Below the pieces are notes generated by a model that did not search any database, was not told the DNA's origin, and saw nothing but the letters and a program-made list of their open reading frames with translations. From Pseudarthrobacter sp. C4D7 (GTDB lineage Bacteria > Actinomycetota > Actinomycetes > Actinomycetales > Micrococcaceae), in assembly GCF_013359725.1 (NCBI RefSeq), contig NZ_JABFMW010000002.1:1-64000 (forward strand): a DNA stretch of 64,000 bases. Reading direction: 5' to 3'. Shown one piece after another: positions 43,356 through 52,121 of the stretch. How positions within the stretch are numbered: position 1 is the stretch's first letter; every line of letters begins with the position of its first letter. The position numbers were made by a program, and so were the translations under genes.

Positions 43356-43406
43356 TCCGGCTGTGCGTCCCACCGAGCATTCCGGCTAACTGAGAGAATA
43401 GAAACC

Positions 43407-44738
43407 ATGACTTCCAGCAATCCTCGCAACGAGGCACTCTTCGACCGCGCCCGCCAGCTGATGCCCGGCGGCGTGAATTCGCCCGTGCGGGCCTTCGGCT
43501 CGGTCGGCGGGACACCTCGCTTCATGGTTTCCGCCAAGGGACCGTACCTGACAGATGCCGACGGCAAGGAATACGTGGACCTGGTCTGCTCCTGGGGTCC
43601 GGCCCTCCTGGGCCATGCCCACCCGGCCGTGCTGGACGCGGTCCACTCGGCTGTTGACCGCGGCCTCTCCTTTGGCGCATCCACCCCGGACGAGGCAAAC
43701 CTCGCGGAAATCGTGAAGGAGCGCGTCCCCGCCGTCGAACGCCTCCGGATGGTGTCCACCGGCACCGAAGCCACCATGACCGCCGTCCGGCTGGCCCGTG
43801 GGTTCACCGGCCGCAACCTCATCATCAAGTTCGCCGGCTGCTACCACGGCCACCTCGATGGCCTCCTGGCCGCCGCCGGTTCCGGGCTGGCAACCCTGGC
43901 CCTGCCCGGCTCCGCCGGCGTCACGGAAGCAACCGCCGCCGAGACCCTGGTGCTGCCCTACAACGACCTCACCGCAGTCAAGGAAGCCTTCGCTGTCCAC
44001 GGCCAGAACATCGCCGCCGTGATCACCGAAGCCGCGCCGGCCAACATGGGCGTGGTCACTCCCGCCGAAGGATTTAACCTCGGGCTCTCGCAGATCACCC
44101 GCGAGCACGGCGCACTCCTCATCGTCGACGAAGTCCTGACCGGTTTCCGGACCGGCTACTCCGGCTACTGGGGCCTCACCGGCGGGGCGCCGGACGCCGA
44201 GGACCCGTGGACCCCTGACCTGATGACCTTTGGCAAGGTCATCGGCGGTGGAATGCCGACGGCGGCCCTGGGTGGCCGTGCCGACGTCATGGACTACCTG
44301 GCGCCCACCGGCCCGGTCTACCAGGCGGGCACTTTGTCAGGGAACCCGGTGGCCATGGCTGCCGGCGTAGCCACCCTGACCCACGCCACCCGTGACGTTT
44401 ACTCCTTCATCGACGTCCGCTCCCTGGAACTCTCCTCTGCCGTTTCCAGCGCACTGGATGCGGCAGGGGTGGACCACTCGATCCAGTTCGCCGGGAACCT
44501 TTTCTCCGTGGCCTTCGGAACCTCGGCCAACGGGGTCCACAACTACGCCGACGCCCAGGCCCAGGAGGCGTTCCGCTACGCGCCGTTCTTCCACTCCATG
44601 CTGGAGTCAGGGGTCTACCTGCCGCCGTCGGTCTTCGAGGCATGGTTCCTCTCCGCTGCCCACGACGACGCGGCCATGAACCGGATCTACGACGCCCTGC
44701 CCGCCGCAGCGAAGGCTGCCGCAGCTGCCCGGGGCTAG
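43407..44738 (+). CDS. hemL: Glutamate-1-semialdehyde 2,1-aminomutase HemL
   Basis: PLP enzyme converting glutamate-1-semialdehyde into 5-aminolevulinate, directly after HemA. It has 443 aa. [22 protein letters not shown] is the signature N-terminus, [37 protein letters not shown] (about 115-151) binds [14 protein letters not shown] has the Asp for the pyridine nitrogen, and the PLP lysine is in [13 protein letters not shown] (about 275). The last heme gene of the window; its stop is followed by a strong terminator. All enzymes from Glu-tRNA to coproheme and heme b are therefore encoded here. Confidence 0.96.
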   Translation: MTSSNPRNEALFDRARQLMPGGVNSPVRAFGSVGGTPRFMVSAKGPYLTDADGKEYVDLVCSWGPALLGHAHPAVLDAVHSAVDRGLSFGASTPDEANLAEIVKERVPAVERLRMVSTGTEATMTAVRLARGFTGRNLIIKFAGCYHGHLDGLLAAAGSGLATLALPGSAGVTEATAAETLVLPYNDLTAVKEAFAVHGQNIAAVITEAAPANMGVVTPAEGFNLGLSQITREHGALLIVDEVLTGFRTGYSGYWGLTGGAPDAEDPWTPDLMTFGKVIGGGMPTAALGGRADVMDYLAPTGPVYQAGTLSGNPVAMAAGVATLTHATRDVYSFIDVRSLELSSAVSSALDAAGVDHSIQFAGNLFSVAFGTSANGVHNYADAQAQEAFRYAPFFHSMLESGVYLPPSVFEAWFLSAAHDDAAMNRIYDALPAAAKAAAAARG

Positions 44739-44760
44739 CACCGGCACGGTCATTAACGAA

Positions 44761-44800
44761 GAAATCCCCGGCTGCAGGCTGCAGCCGGGGATTTCTTTGT
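44761..44800. terminator. Bidirectional terminator between hemL and the second amino acid ABC operon
   Basis: A perfect 17-bp inverted repeat (44761-44777 with 44779-44795, core GAAATCCCCGGCTGC) with essentially no loop, flanked by a TTTCTTTGTT tail. Confidence 0.85.
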
Positions 44801-44810
44801 TGTCCAGGCG

Positions 44811-45544
<734 letters not shown>

Positions 45545-45548
<4 letters not shown>

Positions 45549-46309
45549 GCCTGGGCTCCCTTTCCAACGACGGCTGCGGCGTCGTCCGGTTCTTTCTTTT
45601 CGGGCCGGCCGGTCCGAAGCCGTGCGTCGATCCAGTTCACGAAGTGGGTCAGCGGGATGGTCAGCGCCAGGTAGAAGATCGCAGCCGCCACGTACGGGGA
45701 AAGGTTCCCGCTGTTGGCTGCAAGGTCCTTGCCGATCTGGAAAATCTCACGCTCGCTTGCCAGCAGGCCCAGCATGAACACCAGGGACGATTCCTTGATC
45801 AGAGCGATGAACTGGTTCACCAATGCGGGGAGTACCCGCCGGATACCCTGCGGCACCACTACCAGGCGCATGGATGGGCCGTAGCCGAAACCCAGGGCGC
45901 GGGAAGCTTCGAGCTGTCCCTTGTCGACGCTTTGGATGCCGGACCGGAAGATCTCTCCGATGTAGGCGCCGGACATCAGGGACAACGCCGCGATGGCCAT
46001 GGGGTACGGGCTTGTGGAACCAGTCAGTTCACGCACGATCGGCCCAAACCCAAAACCGATGACCAGGATGGTCAGGACCGGCGGCAGACCGCGCAGGATG
46101 TCGGTGTAAACCCGGGCCACCCACCGCGCGGCGGCATTCCGGGAGATCCCCATCAGGGCGAGCAGCATCCCAATTGCCGTTCCGATGATTCCGGAAACGA
46201 CAGCCAGGATGATCGTGTTGGGCAGCCCAACGGCGAACATCTTGGGAATGACTTCGCCCATCAACTGCCAGTTGAAAAAGGTGTCAGCGAGTTGCTTGAG
46301 GATATCCAT
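45545..46309 (-). CDS. Polar amino acid ABC transporter permease
   Basis: A 254-aa HisMQ-family permease, about five membrane helices, probably a homodimer since only one permease gene is present. The EAA-type ABC contact loop, [29 protein letters not shown], is at about residues 134-162. The C-terminus is charged (RPEKKEPDD). It lies 12 bp downstream of the substrate-binding protein gene. As in the first operon, specificity is probably for Glu/Gln/Asp-type amino acids or a close analogue, judged only by family. Confidence 0.88.
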
Positions 46310-46321
46310 GGAACGCCCTGG

Positions 46322-47275
46322 CTACTTGGCAGCCGGGATCTGGACGGCCTTGCTGCCGGGCTTCCAGCCCTGGGGGGTCTGTTCGGCTGCGGTGGGGCGG
46401 TCTTCGTACCATTCAGATGTCAGCTTGGACCAGGTGCCATCAGCGATCACTGCGTCCAGGCCGGCGTTCAGGGCATCGATCAGGGGCTGGTTGTCCTTGT
46501 TCACTGCGTAGGCGGTGAAGTTCTGGGTGTTGACAACCTTCTCGGCGATCTTGGTGTTGTCGCCGTCCTTGACCTGGCCGGTTGCCTGCTGCGACGGGGC
46601 CACCCAGGCGTCGATCTGGCCGTTCTTCACGTTGCCGTACACCGTGTTGTAGTCCGGGAAACGGACCGGCTCGATCTTGAGGGTGTTGGTGACGTAGTCG
46701 TCCTGCACAGTGCCCTGGACCACGCCGATCCGCAGGCCTTCCTTGAGGTCGGCGAAGCCATTGACCTTGGAGCCGTTCTTGGTGACCACGGCCATGTAGC
46801 CGAAATCGTAACCGTTGGTGAAGCCAACGGTCTTCCGCCGGGCGTCGGTGGTGGAGATCGAGGAGGATCCGACGTCGAACTGTTTGTTGGCCACCTGGGA
46901 GAGCAGGGCGGAGAAGTCGGTGGAGGCGAATTCAACCTTGAGGCCCAGCTTGTCGCCAATGGCGCGCAGCAGTTCGTTGTCGTAGCCGGTGAACTTGCCT
47001 GACGGGTCGATGAAGATGTTGGGCGGGGCGTCCGAGAGGGTTCCAACACGCAGGGTGCCCTCGGTGATAAGGCCGAGCTTGGACTTATCGATCTTGTCCA
47101 CCGGGGTGACGCTGGCGGTGGTGTACTTGTCCAGCGTCTGCTGGTCGCTGCCTGCCAGGGCATCGGTGGGGGTGCCGCTGGGCTGGGAAGACCCGCCACC
47201 GCAGGCAGCCAGGGAAACCGCGAGGGCCAGTGCAACGGGAGCGGTAGTGAGCCACTTCATCGCTTTGATTTTCAT
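46322..47275 (-). CDS. Polar amino acid ABC transporter substrate-binding lipoprotein
   Basis: A 317-aa SBP_bac_3 lipoprotein: MKIKAMKWLTTAPVALALAVSLAAC with lipobox LAAC, then a Gly/Ser/Pro linker. Family landmarks: GTLRVGTLSDAPPNIFIDPSGKFTGYDNELLRAIGDKLGLK, FDVGSSSISTTDARRKTVGFTNGY, LRIGVVQGTVQDDYV. ATG 47275 is chosen because the signal peptide begins there; the ORF upstream is unrelated. First gene of the second importer; it has a 326-bp upstream gap with its promoter. Confidence 0.88.
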   Translation of the reverse strand: MKIKAMKWLTTAPVALALAVSLAACGGGSSQPSGTPTDALAGSDQQTLDKYTTASVTPVDKIDKSKLGLITEGTLRVGTLSDAPPNIFIDPSGKFTGYDNELLRAIGDKLGLKVEFASTDFSALLSQVANKQFDVGSSSISTTDARRKTVGFTNGYDFGYMAVVTKNGSKVNGFADLKEGLRIGVVQGTVQDDYVTNTLKIEPVRFPDYNTVYGNVKNGQIDAWVAPSQQATGQVKDGDNTKIAEKVVNTQNFTAYAVNKDNQPLIDALNAGLDAVIADGTWSKLTSEWYEDRPTAAEQTPQGWKPGSKAVQIPAAK

Positions 47276-47601
47276 CAGGTTGTCACTTTCGTATGAGGCA
47301 TAAGTCGACCGGGCCGCAAGGCAACGCAGTGGCGCCTGGCACCTGCCCGGCGCTGGTCCAGCTGTCCGGGGCAGGGGTGACCGCAAAACTTTATTGTCTC
47401 ACTTGGGTGTTTAGCCGTGGTGGGGTGAATAAGGCGGGCGTGATATGGACGAACGCCGAATATCATTCCGAATGTTGTTGGACGGGACCCCGGTTGTGGG
47501 TCAGTGATGGGGCTGCGGCGAACAATGCAATTGCCGCGTGCAGGCATTTGTTAAGCGGCGTGACTGTGACATGCCTCGCATAAGCCGTGCCCGGCGGCGT
47601 C
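47276..47601. other. 326-bp intergenic region between the SBP gene and the exonuclease gene
   Basis: Holds the promoter and leader of the SBP gene on the minus strand and, at the other end, the 3' side of the exonuclease gene. It is more AT-rich than its surroundings. An imperfect CACC-TGCCC/GGGGCAGGGGTG hairpin lies near 47340-47379 and a direct repeat CCGAAT-N6-CCGAAT at 47456-47473. Short ORFs here have poor codon use and no homology. Confidence 0.45.
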
Positions 47602-48312
47602 CTAGAAGCCGCCTGCCGTGGCATCCTGCGGCGGCAGTACGGGCCAGTCGCCCTCGATTACCGCTGCCGGCTTGGTTTTCCGAAGATAGTCCTGGAAGTC
47701 CGAGGCCTGGCTGACCGCCCAGTCCACCTGCAACTGGTGCAGTTGGCTGGCCGGCATCATCAGCTTGGGGAACTTGCCCGCCATGGCATCCAGGACCCGC
47801 AGGGTTGCCAGGGCGTCCGCCGCAGAGGTGTGCGCGTTGTCCAGGACCACGCCGTACTCCTCGCAGAGGGCGGTGAGGGTCCGCTTGCCCTTGCGGTAGC
47901 GGTCCACCTGCTTGTTCATGATGTAGGGATCCAGCACTGGGAACCGGCTCAGCTGCGGGATGCCGTACCGTGCCGATTCAGCAGCGAGGACGGTGAAATC
48001 GTAGCTCGCGTTGAAAGCGATGACCGGGGTGCCGGAATCGAACAGCTCCTGCAGGACGGCCGCGACCTCGCGCGTGACCTCATGGGCAGGACGGCCATCG
48101 CGCCGGGCCTGCTCGGTGGTGATGCCGTGGACGTCACTGGCCTCCACCGGAATCTCGACGCCCGGATCAGCGAGCCATTCGTGTTCCTTGATGACCTGCC
48201 CCTGGTTGTCCACCACAGTAATTGATGCGGTGACGATTCGCGCCGCCCGTGAGTTGCGGCCTGTGGTTTCCAGATCGAACGCTGCGCGGGGGAGGGTGTT
48301 CCAGGAGCTCAT
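47602..48312 (-). CDS. DEDDh 3'-5' exonuclease (DnaQ-like)
   Basis: A 236-aa exonuclease of the DnaQ/RNase T superfamily, possibly proofreading-like or a repair nuclease. Exo I AFDLETTG (about 12-19), Exo II FNASYDFTVL (Asp about 107), and Exo III NAHTSAADALAT (His plus Asp, about 161-172) complete the DEDDh set. A stand-alone protein rather than a polymerase subunit by size. The ATG lies 6 nt after TAGCGT. It is divergent from the alkyltransferase-like gene over 63 bp, in a cluster of repair genes, but which DNA or RNA it degrades is unknown. Confidence 0.87.
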   Translation of the reverse strand: MSSWNTLPRAAFDLETTGRNSRAARIVTASITVVDNQGQVIKEHEWLADPGVEIPVEASDVHGITTEQARRDGRPAHEVTREVAAVLQELFDSGTPVIAFNASYDFTVLAAESARYGIPQLSRFPVLDPYIMNKQVDRYRKGKRTLTALCEEYGVVLDNAHTSAADALATLRVLDAMAGKFPKLMMPASQLHQLQVDWAVSQASDFQDYLRKTKPAAVIEGDWPVLPPQDATAGGF

Positions 48313-48318
48313 GCTTCA

Positions 48319-48324
48319 ACGCTA
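48319..48324 (-). promoter_or_regulatory. -10 box of the DEDDh exonuclease gene
   Basis: TAGCGT on the minus strand, 6 nt from the ATG at 48312; the same box and spacer as galE. Confidence 0.5.
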
Positions 48325-48363
48325 AAGGGACCCACCGACAATTCCGTGGAACGCCCCACCGGC

Positions 48364-48369
48364 TAGATT
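48364..48369 (+). promoter_or_regulatory. -10 box of the alkyltransferase-like/adnA/adnB operon
   Basis: TAGATT, 6 nt before the ATG at 48376. It would be the main promoter of adnAB, since the following genes overlap. Confidence 0.55.
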
Positions 48370-48375
48370 TGATCA

Positions 48376-48792
48376 ATGCGGAATGAGTACGTCCAGGCAG
48401 TGCTGGCCATCGTAAGGCTGGTGCCGCCGGGGACAGCCGTAGCGTACGGGGACGTCGCCGAGCTCCTGGGTGCCGGCGGCCCGCGCCAGGTCGGTTCCGT
48501 GATGAGCCATCATGGTGGCGGTGTCCCCTGGTGGCGCGTCCTGAAAGCCAGTGGCCATGCGCCTCCGGGGCACGAAGCCGAAGCCCTGATGCTCTACCTG
48601 GAGGAAGGCACACCGCTGGTTGGTGACCACAGCTCATACCTCCGCACGGGGGAGGGCCGGTGGCGGGTGGATCTGGGCCTCGCCCGCTGGGCGCCAACGG
48701 ACAGCGACTTTGACCGTATCGACGCCGTTGCCGACGAACTGGAGCGTCGGCTCCACAGGTTGTCGGTGACTGATGATGAAATGAATCCGTGA
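48376..48792 (+). CDS. Alkyltransferase-like protein (MGMT family, no catalytic Cys)
   Basis: A 138-aa DNA-binding protein of the O6-alkylguanine DNA alkyltransferase C-domain family. The HTH-like GTAVAYGDVAELLGAGGPRQVGSVMSHHGGGVPWWRVLKASG is complete, but the active-site PCHR is VPWWR: Trp replaces the reactive Cys. Proteins of this type (ATL) bind O6-alkylguanine lesions without repairing them and hand them to nucleotide excision repair. The C-terminal about 50 residues form an extra tail. It overlaps adnA by 4 bp. Confident in fold and missing Cys; the partner is inferred. Confidence 0.88.
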   Translation: MRNEYVQAVLAIVRLVPPGTAVAYGDVAELLGAGGPRQVGSVMSHHGGGVPWWRVLKASGHAPPGHEAEALMLYLEEGTPLVGDHSSYLRTGEGRWRVDLGLARWAPTDSDFDRIDAVADELERRLHRLSVTDDEMNP

Positions 48793-51700
48793 CCGTAACA
48801 ATTCCTTTGACCGGACCCTGGGACCCGCACCGGCAGGAGCGGGGAGCCGGCCAGGTGCCGGAATCTCCCGTTCCCGGAAGCCCGGCCGCCGGCGCCGCCC
48901 TGCCTGGCACCGCCGGACTGCGGTTGCTGCCGCCGCGCCGGGTGCATGCCGGTTCACTGCGGCTCACAGCGGACCAGCAGGCGGCGGTTGACGTTGCCCA
49001 GGGCTCGGGCCCGGTCCTGGTTCCAGGTGCTCCGGGCACGGGCAAGACCACAGTCCTTGTCGAGGCTGCTGTCCAGCGGGTCCTTCGCGACGGCGTGGAC
49101 CCGGAAAGGGTGCTGATCCTTGCCCCCACCCGGCTTGCCGCCGACTTCCTGCGGGACCGTTTCACGGCACGGCTGGACAGGAGCCTCAGTACCACTCCCG
49201 CCAGGACGTGGGCCTCGTACGCCTTCGACCTGATCCGCCGTGCAAAAGCCCAAGGCGTCATACCCCTGTCCCGGCCTCCGCGGCTGCTCTCAGGCCCCGA
49301 ACAGGACCTCATCATCAAGGAACTCCTTGAGGGCCACCGGCTTCCGGGGCTGGAGCTGCCCTGGCCGTCCGATCTTGACGGCGCCCTGGAAACCAGGGGG
49401 TTCCGCCAGGAAGTCCGGCAACTCTTTGACCGCATCATCGAATCGGGCCGTACCGCGGATGACCTTGCGGAGTTGGCGGATTCCTGCGGCCGGCCGGACT
49501 GGAAGGCCGCAGCAGGCCTCTACGCCGAATACCGGGATGTCCTTGACCTGCGGATGCCCGAGGCCTTTGATCCCGCCGGAATCATCACAGCGGCCCGGCA
49601 GATCTTCCAGGACGCGCCGGAATTCCTGGCCGCCGAGCGTGCCCGGCTGGAGGTTGTCCTGGTGGACGATATCCAGGAAGCAAACCCGGCCGTCTTCGAA
49701 CTGCTCGCGGATATCGCATCCGGCCAGGACTGCTACGTGACGTCGTCCCCGGACACGGTGGTCCAGGGGTTCCGCGGTGCCCGGCCGGACCTGGTTGCTG
49801 AGCTGCCCAGGTTGCTGTCAGCCAAGGACGGCGTCCTGGAGCGTCCACTGTGGCATTCCCACGGCCTGGCCCCTGCCGTGGCAGAGGCATGGCTGAACGT
49901 GGCCGGGCGGATTTCCCAGCGGGCGGGCGGCCAGCTGGCCCGGCGCCTCAGCCGGGCCGACCACGCGGGCGGACCAGGCAGCGTGGAAGCCCACGTGGTC
50001 CCCAGCCCGGTCCATGAGCTGCGGTACGTGACCCAGCGAATCCTGGACCAGCACATAAACCACAGCCGCGACCTTGCCGACATGGCAGTGATCGTCCGCA
50101 ATGGTGGCCAGGTCAGCGAGCTGCAGCGGTATCTGTCCGGGCAGGGCATTCCGGTGCGGGTGCCTGTGGCTGAGTCCGCGGTGCGCGACGAGGTTGCCGT
50201 CCGTCCGCTCCTGGACGCATTCGCCATAGCGCTGGATCCCGGGCTCCTGACACCGGAAGCCGCGGTATCGCTCCTCACCTCCAGGATTGGAGGCGCAACG
50301 TCCATCGAACTGCGCAGGCTCCGTCAATCACTGCGGCGCGAGGAACTCCTTGGCGGCGGTGGCCGTGCCAGTGATGCGCTGCTGGTCCAGGCCCTGCTTG
50401 AGCCGGGTGCGCTGGGTTCGCTGGGGATTGAAGGACGCGCCGCGCGCCGCACCGCACGCATGATCCGGGCGGGGCGGGACGCTGCCGCCCTGCCAGGTGC
50501 CAACGCCGAGTCCGTGCTGTGGGCGCTGTGGGACGCTACGGGCCTGTCCTCCTCCTGGACGGCGGCAGCATTGTCCGGCGGACCCCACGGGGCGCGGGCC
50601 GACCGCGACCTTGACGCCATGATGGCGCTCTTCCACACCGCTGAGCGTTACGTGGACCAAATGCCCGGCGCCGGCCCGGAACAGTTCCTGGAGTATCTCC
50701 TGAACCAGGAGCTACCCATGGACACCCTCGCCGCCCGTGCCCAGCTCGACGACGCTGTTGAGCTGATGACCCCTGCCAGCGCAGCAGGCCGGGAGTGGCC
50801 CGTGGTGATCGTTGCGGGGCTGCAGGAGGGGGTGTGGCCCAACACCAGGCTTCGCGGTGAACTGCTGGGCAGTACGCTCTATGCCGATGCCGTGGAACAT
50901 GGTCCGGAGTATGCCCTCCAGCGTGACCCCCTGAGCCGGCTGCGGGATATCCGGTATGACGAGCTCCGCAGCTTCTCCACGGCTGTGTCCAGGGCCCGCG
51001 AACTGCTGGTCTGCACGGCTGTCTCGTCCGAGGACGATCAGCCATCATCGTTCCTGGACTTCGTTGCGCCCCTGGGGCCGGAGGACGGAGGCAGGGCCTT
51101 TACGCAGGTGGAACGGCCAATGACCCTGCGCGCCCTGGTGGCAGAGCTTCGGCAGCATGCACAGCTCGACGCCGGGACGCCGCAGGGTGCCGAAGCCGCC
51201 AGGGTTTTGGCGCATCTTGCAGCGGCGGAACCGGCCGTGGCCGGAGCCCACCCCGGCAGTTGGTGGGGACTTGCCCCGCTGACCACGTCCGAGGCCGTGG
51301 TCCCGCCCGGCGGGACGGTCTCCGTTTCGCCGTCAAAAGTGGAAACCGTGAAGAAATCGCCGTTGGACTGGTTCGTCCAGGCAGCGGGAGGGGAGGCTGC
51401 CACCGATTTTGCCCGGAGCCTGGGCACCCTGGTGCACGCTATCGCCCAGGACATGCCTGACGCGTCCGGCTCCGAGTACGTCGCTGAACTGGTGCGGCGG
51501 TGGCCCGCGCTGGGAATGAAGGACAATTGGGAAGGCCGCCTCGACTTCCAGCGGGCCGAGGCCATGGTGCGGAAACTGGCACAGTACGTCCTGTCCATGC
51601 GGGACGGGGGCCGCAGCCTGCTGGGTGTGGAACAGGATTTCGAGGTCGCCCTCGGCGGGGTGTCGGTGGATGACGGTGCGCCGCGGGACGCGGTGCTCCG

Positions 51701-52121
51701 GGGCCAGGTGGACCGGCTGGAAATCGACGGGGAAGGGCGGCTGGTGGTGGTGGACCTGAAGACCGGAAAGAGGCAGCCGGGCAAAGACGAACTGTCCCGC
51801 CATCCACAGCTTGGCGCGTACCAGGCAGCCGTGCTTGCCGGTGGATTCGACGCCGGCTCCACCGCCGGACAGGGACTGTCCGGCGGTGCCGTACTGGCGC
51901 AGCTTGGGACAGGGACCAAGAGTCCGGCAATCCAACAGCAGGAACCGCTCGATCCACAGGAGAACTGGGCAATGGACATGGTGAAGGAGGCCGCCGCCGT
52001 CATGGGAGGAAGTGAATTCCTTGCCCGGCACGATCCCGCCAAGGGCAGCCATGGCGGGCACGGTTGCCGGCTCCCGGAGGTGTGCCCGCTGTGCGTGCGT
52101 GGACGGCAGGTGACCGAATGA
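48789..52121 (+). CDS. adnA: AdnA: UvrD-like motor/RecB-like nuclease subunit of AdnAB
   Basis: A 1110-aa helicase-nuclease for double-strand break end resection. The N-terminal SF1 motor has Walker A GAPGTGKTT (about 79-87), VVLVDDIQEANPAV for motif II and later helicase motifs. The C-terminal nuclease contains VVVDLKTGKRQPGKDELSRHPQLGAYQAA with the D...D-x-K catalytic triad. A Cys cluster at the very end (GCRLPEVCPLC) may be part of an Fe-S site, though the region expected to hold its first Cys reads KKSPLDWF. Overlaps adnB by 4 bp. AdnA is assigned by order and by length. Confidence 0.85.
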   Translation: MTVTIPLTGPWDPHRQERGAGQVPESPVPGSPAAGAALPGTAGLRLLPPRRVHAGSLRLTADQQAAVDVAQGSGPVLVPGAPGTGKTTVLVEAAVQRVLRDGVDPERVLILAPTRLAADFLRDRFTARLDRSLSTTPARTWASYAFDLIRRAKAQGVIPLSRPPRLLSGPEQDLIIKELLEGHRLPGLELPWPSDLDGALETRGFRQEVRQLFDRIIESGRTADDLAELADSCGRPDWKAAAGLYAEYRDVLDLRMPEAFDPAGIITAARQIFQDAPEFLAAERARLEVVLVDDIQEANPAVFELLADIASGQDCYVTSSPDTVVQGFRGARPDLVAELPRLLSAKDGVLERPLWHSHGLAPAVAEAWLNVAGRISQRAGGQLARRLSRADHAGGPGSVEAHVVPSPVHELRYVTQRILDQHINHSRDLADMAVIVRNGGQVSELQRYLSGQGIPVRVPVAESAVRDEVAVRPLLDAFAIALDPGLLTPEAAVSLLTSRIGGATSIELRRLRQSLRREELLGGGGRASDALLVQALLEPGALGSLGIEGRAARRTARMIRAGRDAAALPGANAESVLWALWDATGLSSSWTAAALSGGPHGARADRDLDAMMALFHTAERYVDQMPGAGPEQFLEYLLNQELPMDTLAARAQLDDAVELMTPASAAGREWPVVIVAGLQEGVWPNTRLRGELLGSTLYADAVEHGPEYALQRDPLSRLRDIRYDELRSFSTAVSRARELLVCTAVSSEDDQPSSFLDFVAPLGPEDGGRAFTQVERPMTLRALVAELRQHAQLDAGTPQGAEAARVLAHLAAAEPAVAGAHPGSWWGLAPLTTSEAVVPPGGTVSVSPSKVETVKKSPLDWFVQAAGGEAATDFARSLGTLVHAIAQDMPDASGSEYVAELVRRWPALGMKDNWEGRLDFQRAEAMVRKLAQYVLSMRDGGRSLLGVEQDFEVALGGVSVDDGAPRDAVLRGQVDRLEIDGEGRLVVVDLKTGKRQPGKDELSRHPQLGAYQAAVLAGGFDAGSTAGQGLSGGAVLAQLGTGTKSPAIQQQEPLDPQENWAMDMVKEAAAVMGGSEFLARHDPAKGSHGGHGCRLPEVCPLCVRGRQVTE

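Noticed and set aside
47275-47583. Short ORFs in the 326-bp intergenic region
   Set aside because: No ribosome-binding site or leaderless box, poor codon use and no recognisable similarity.
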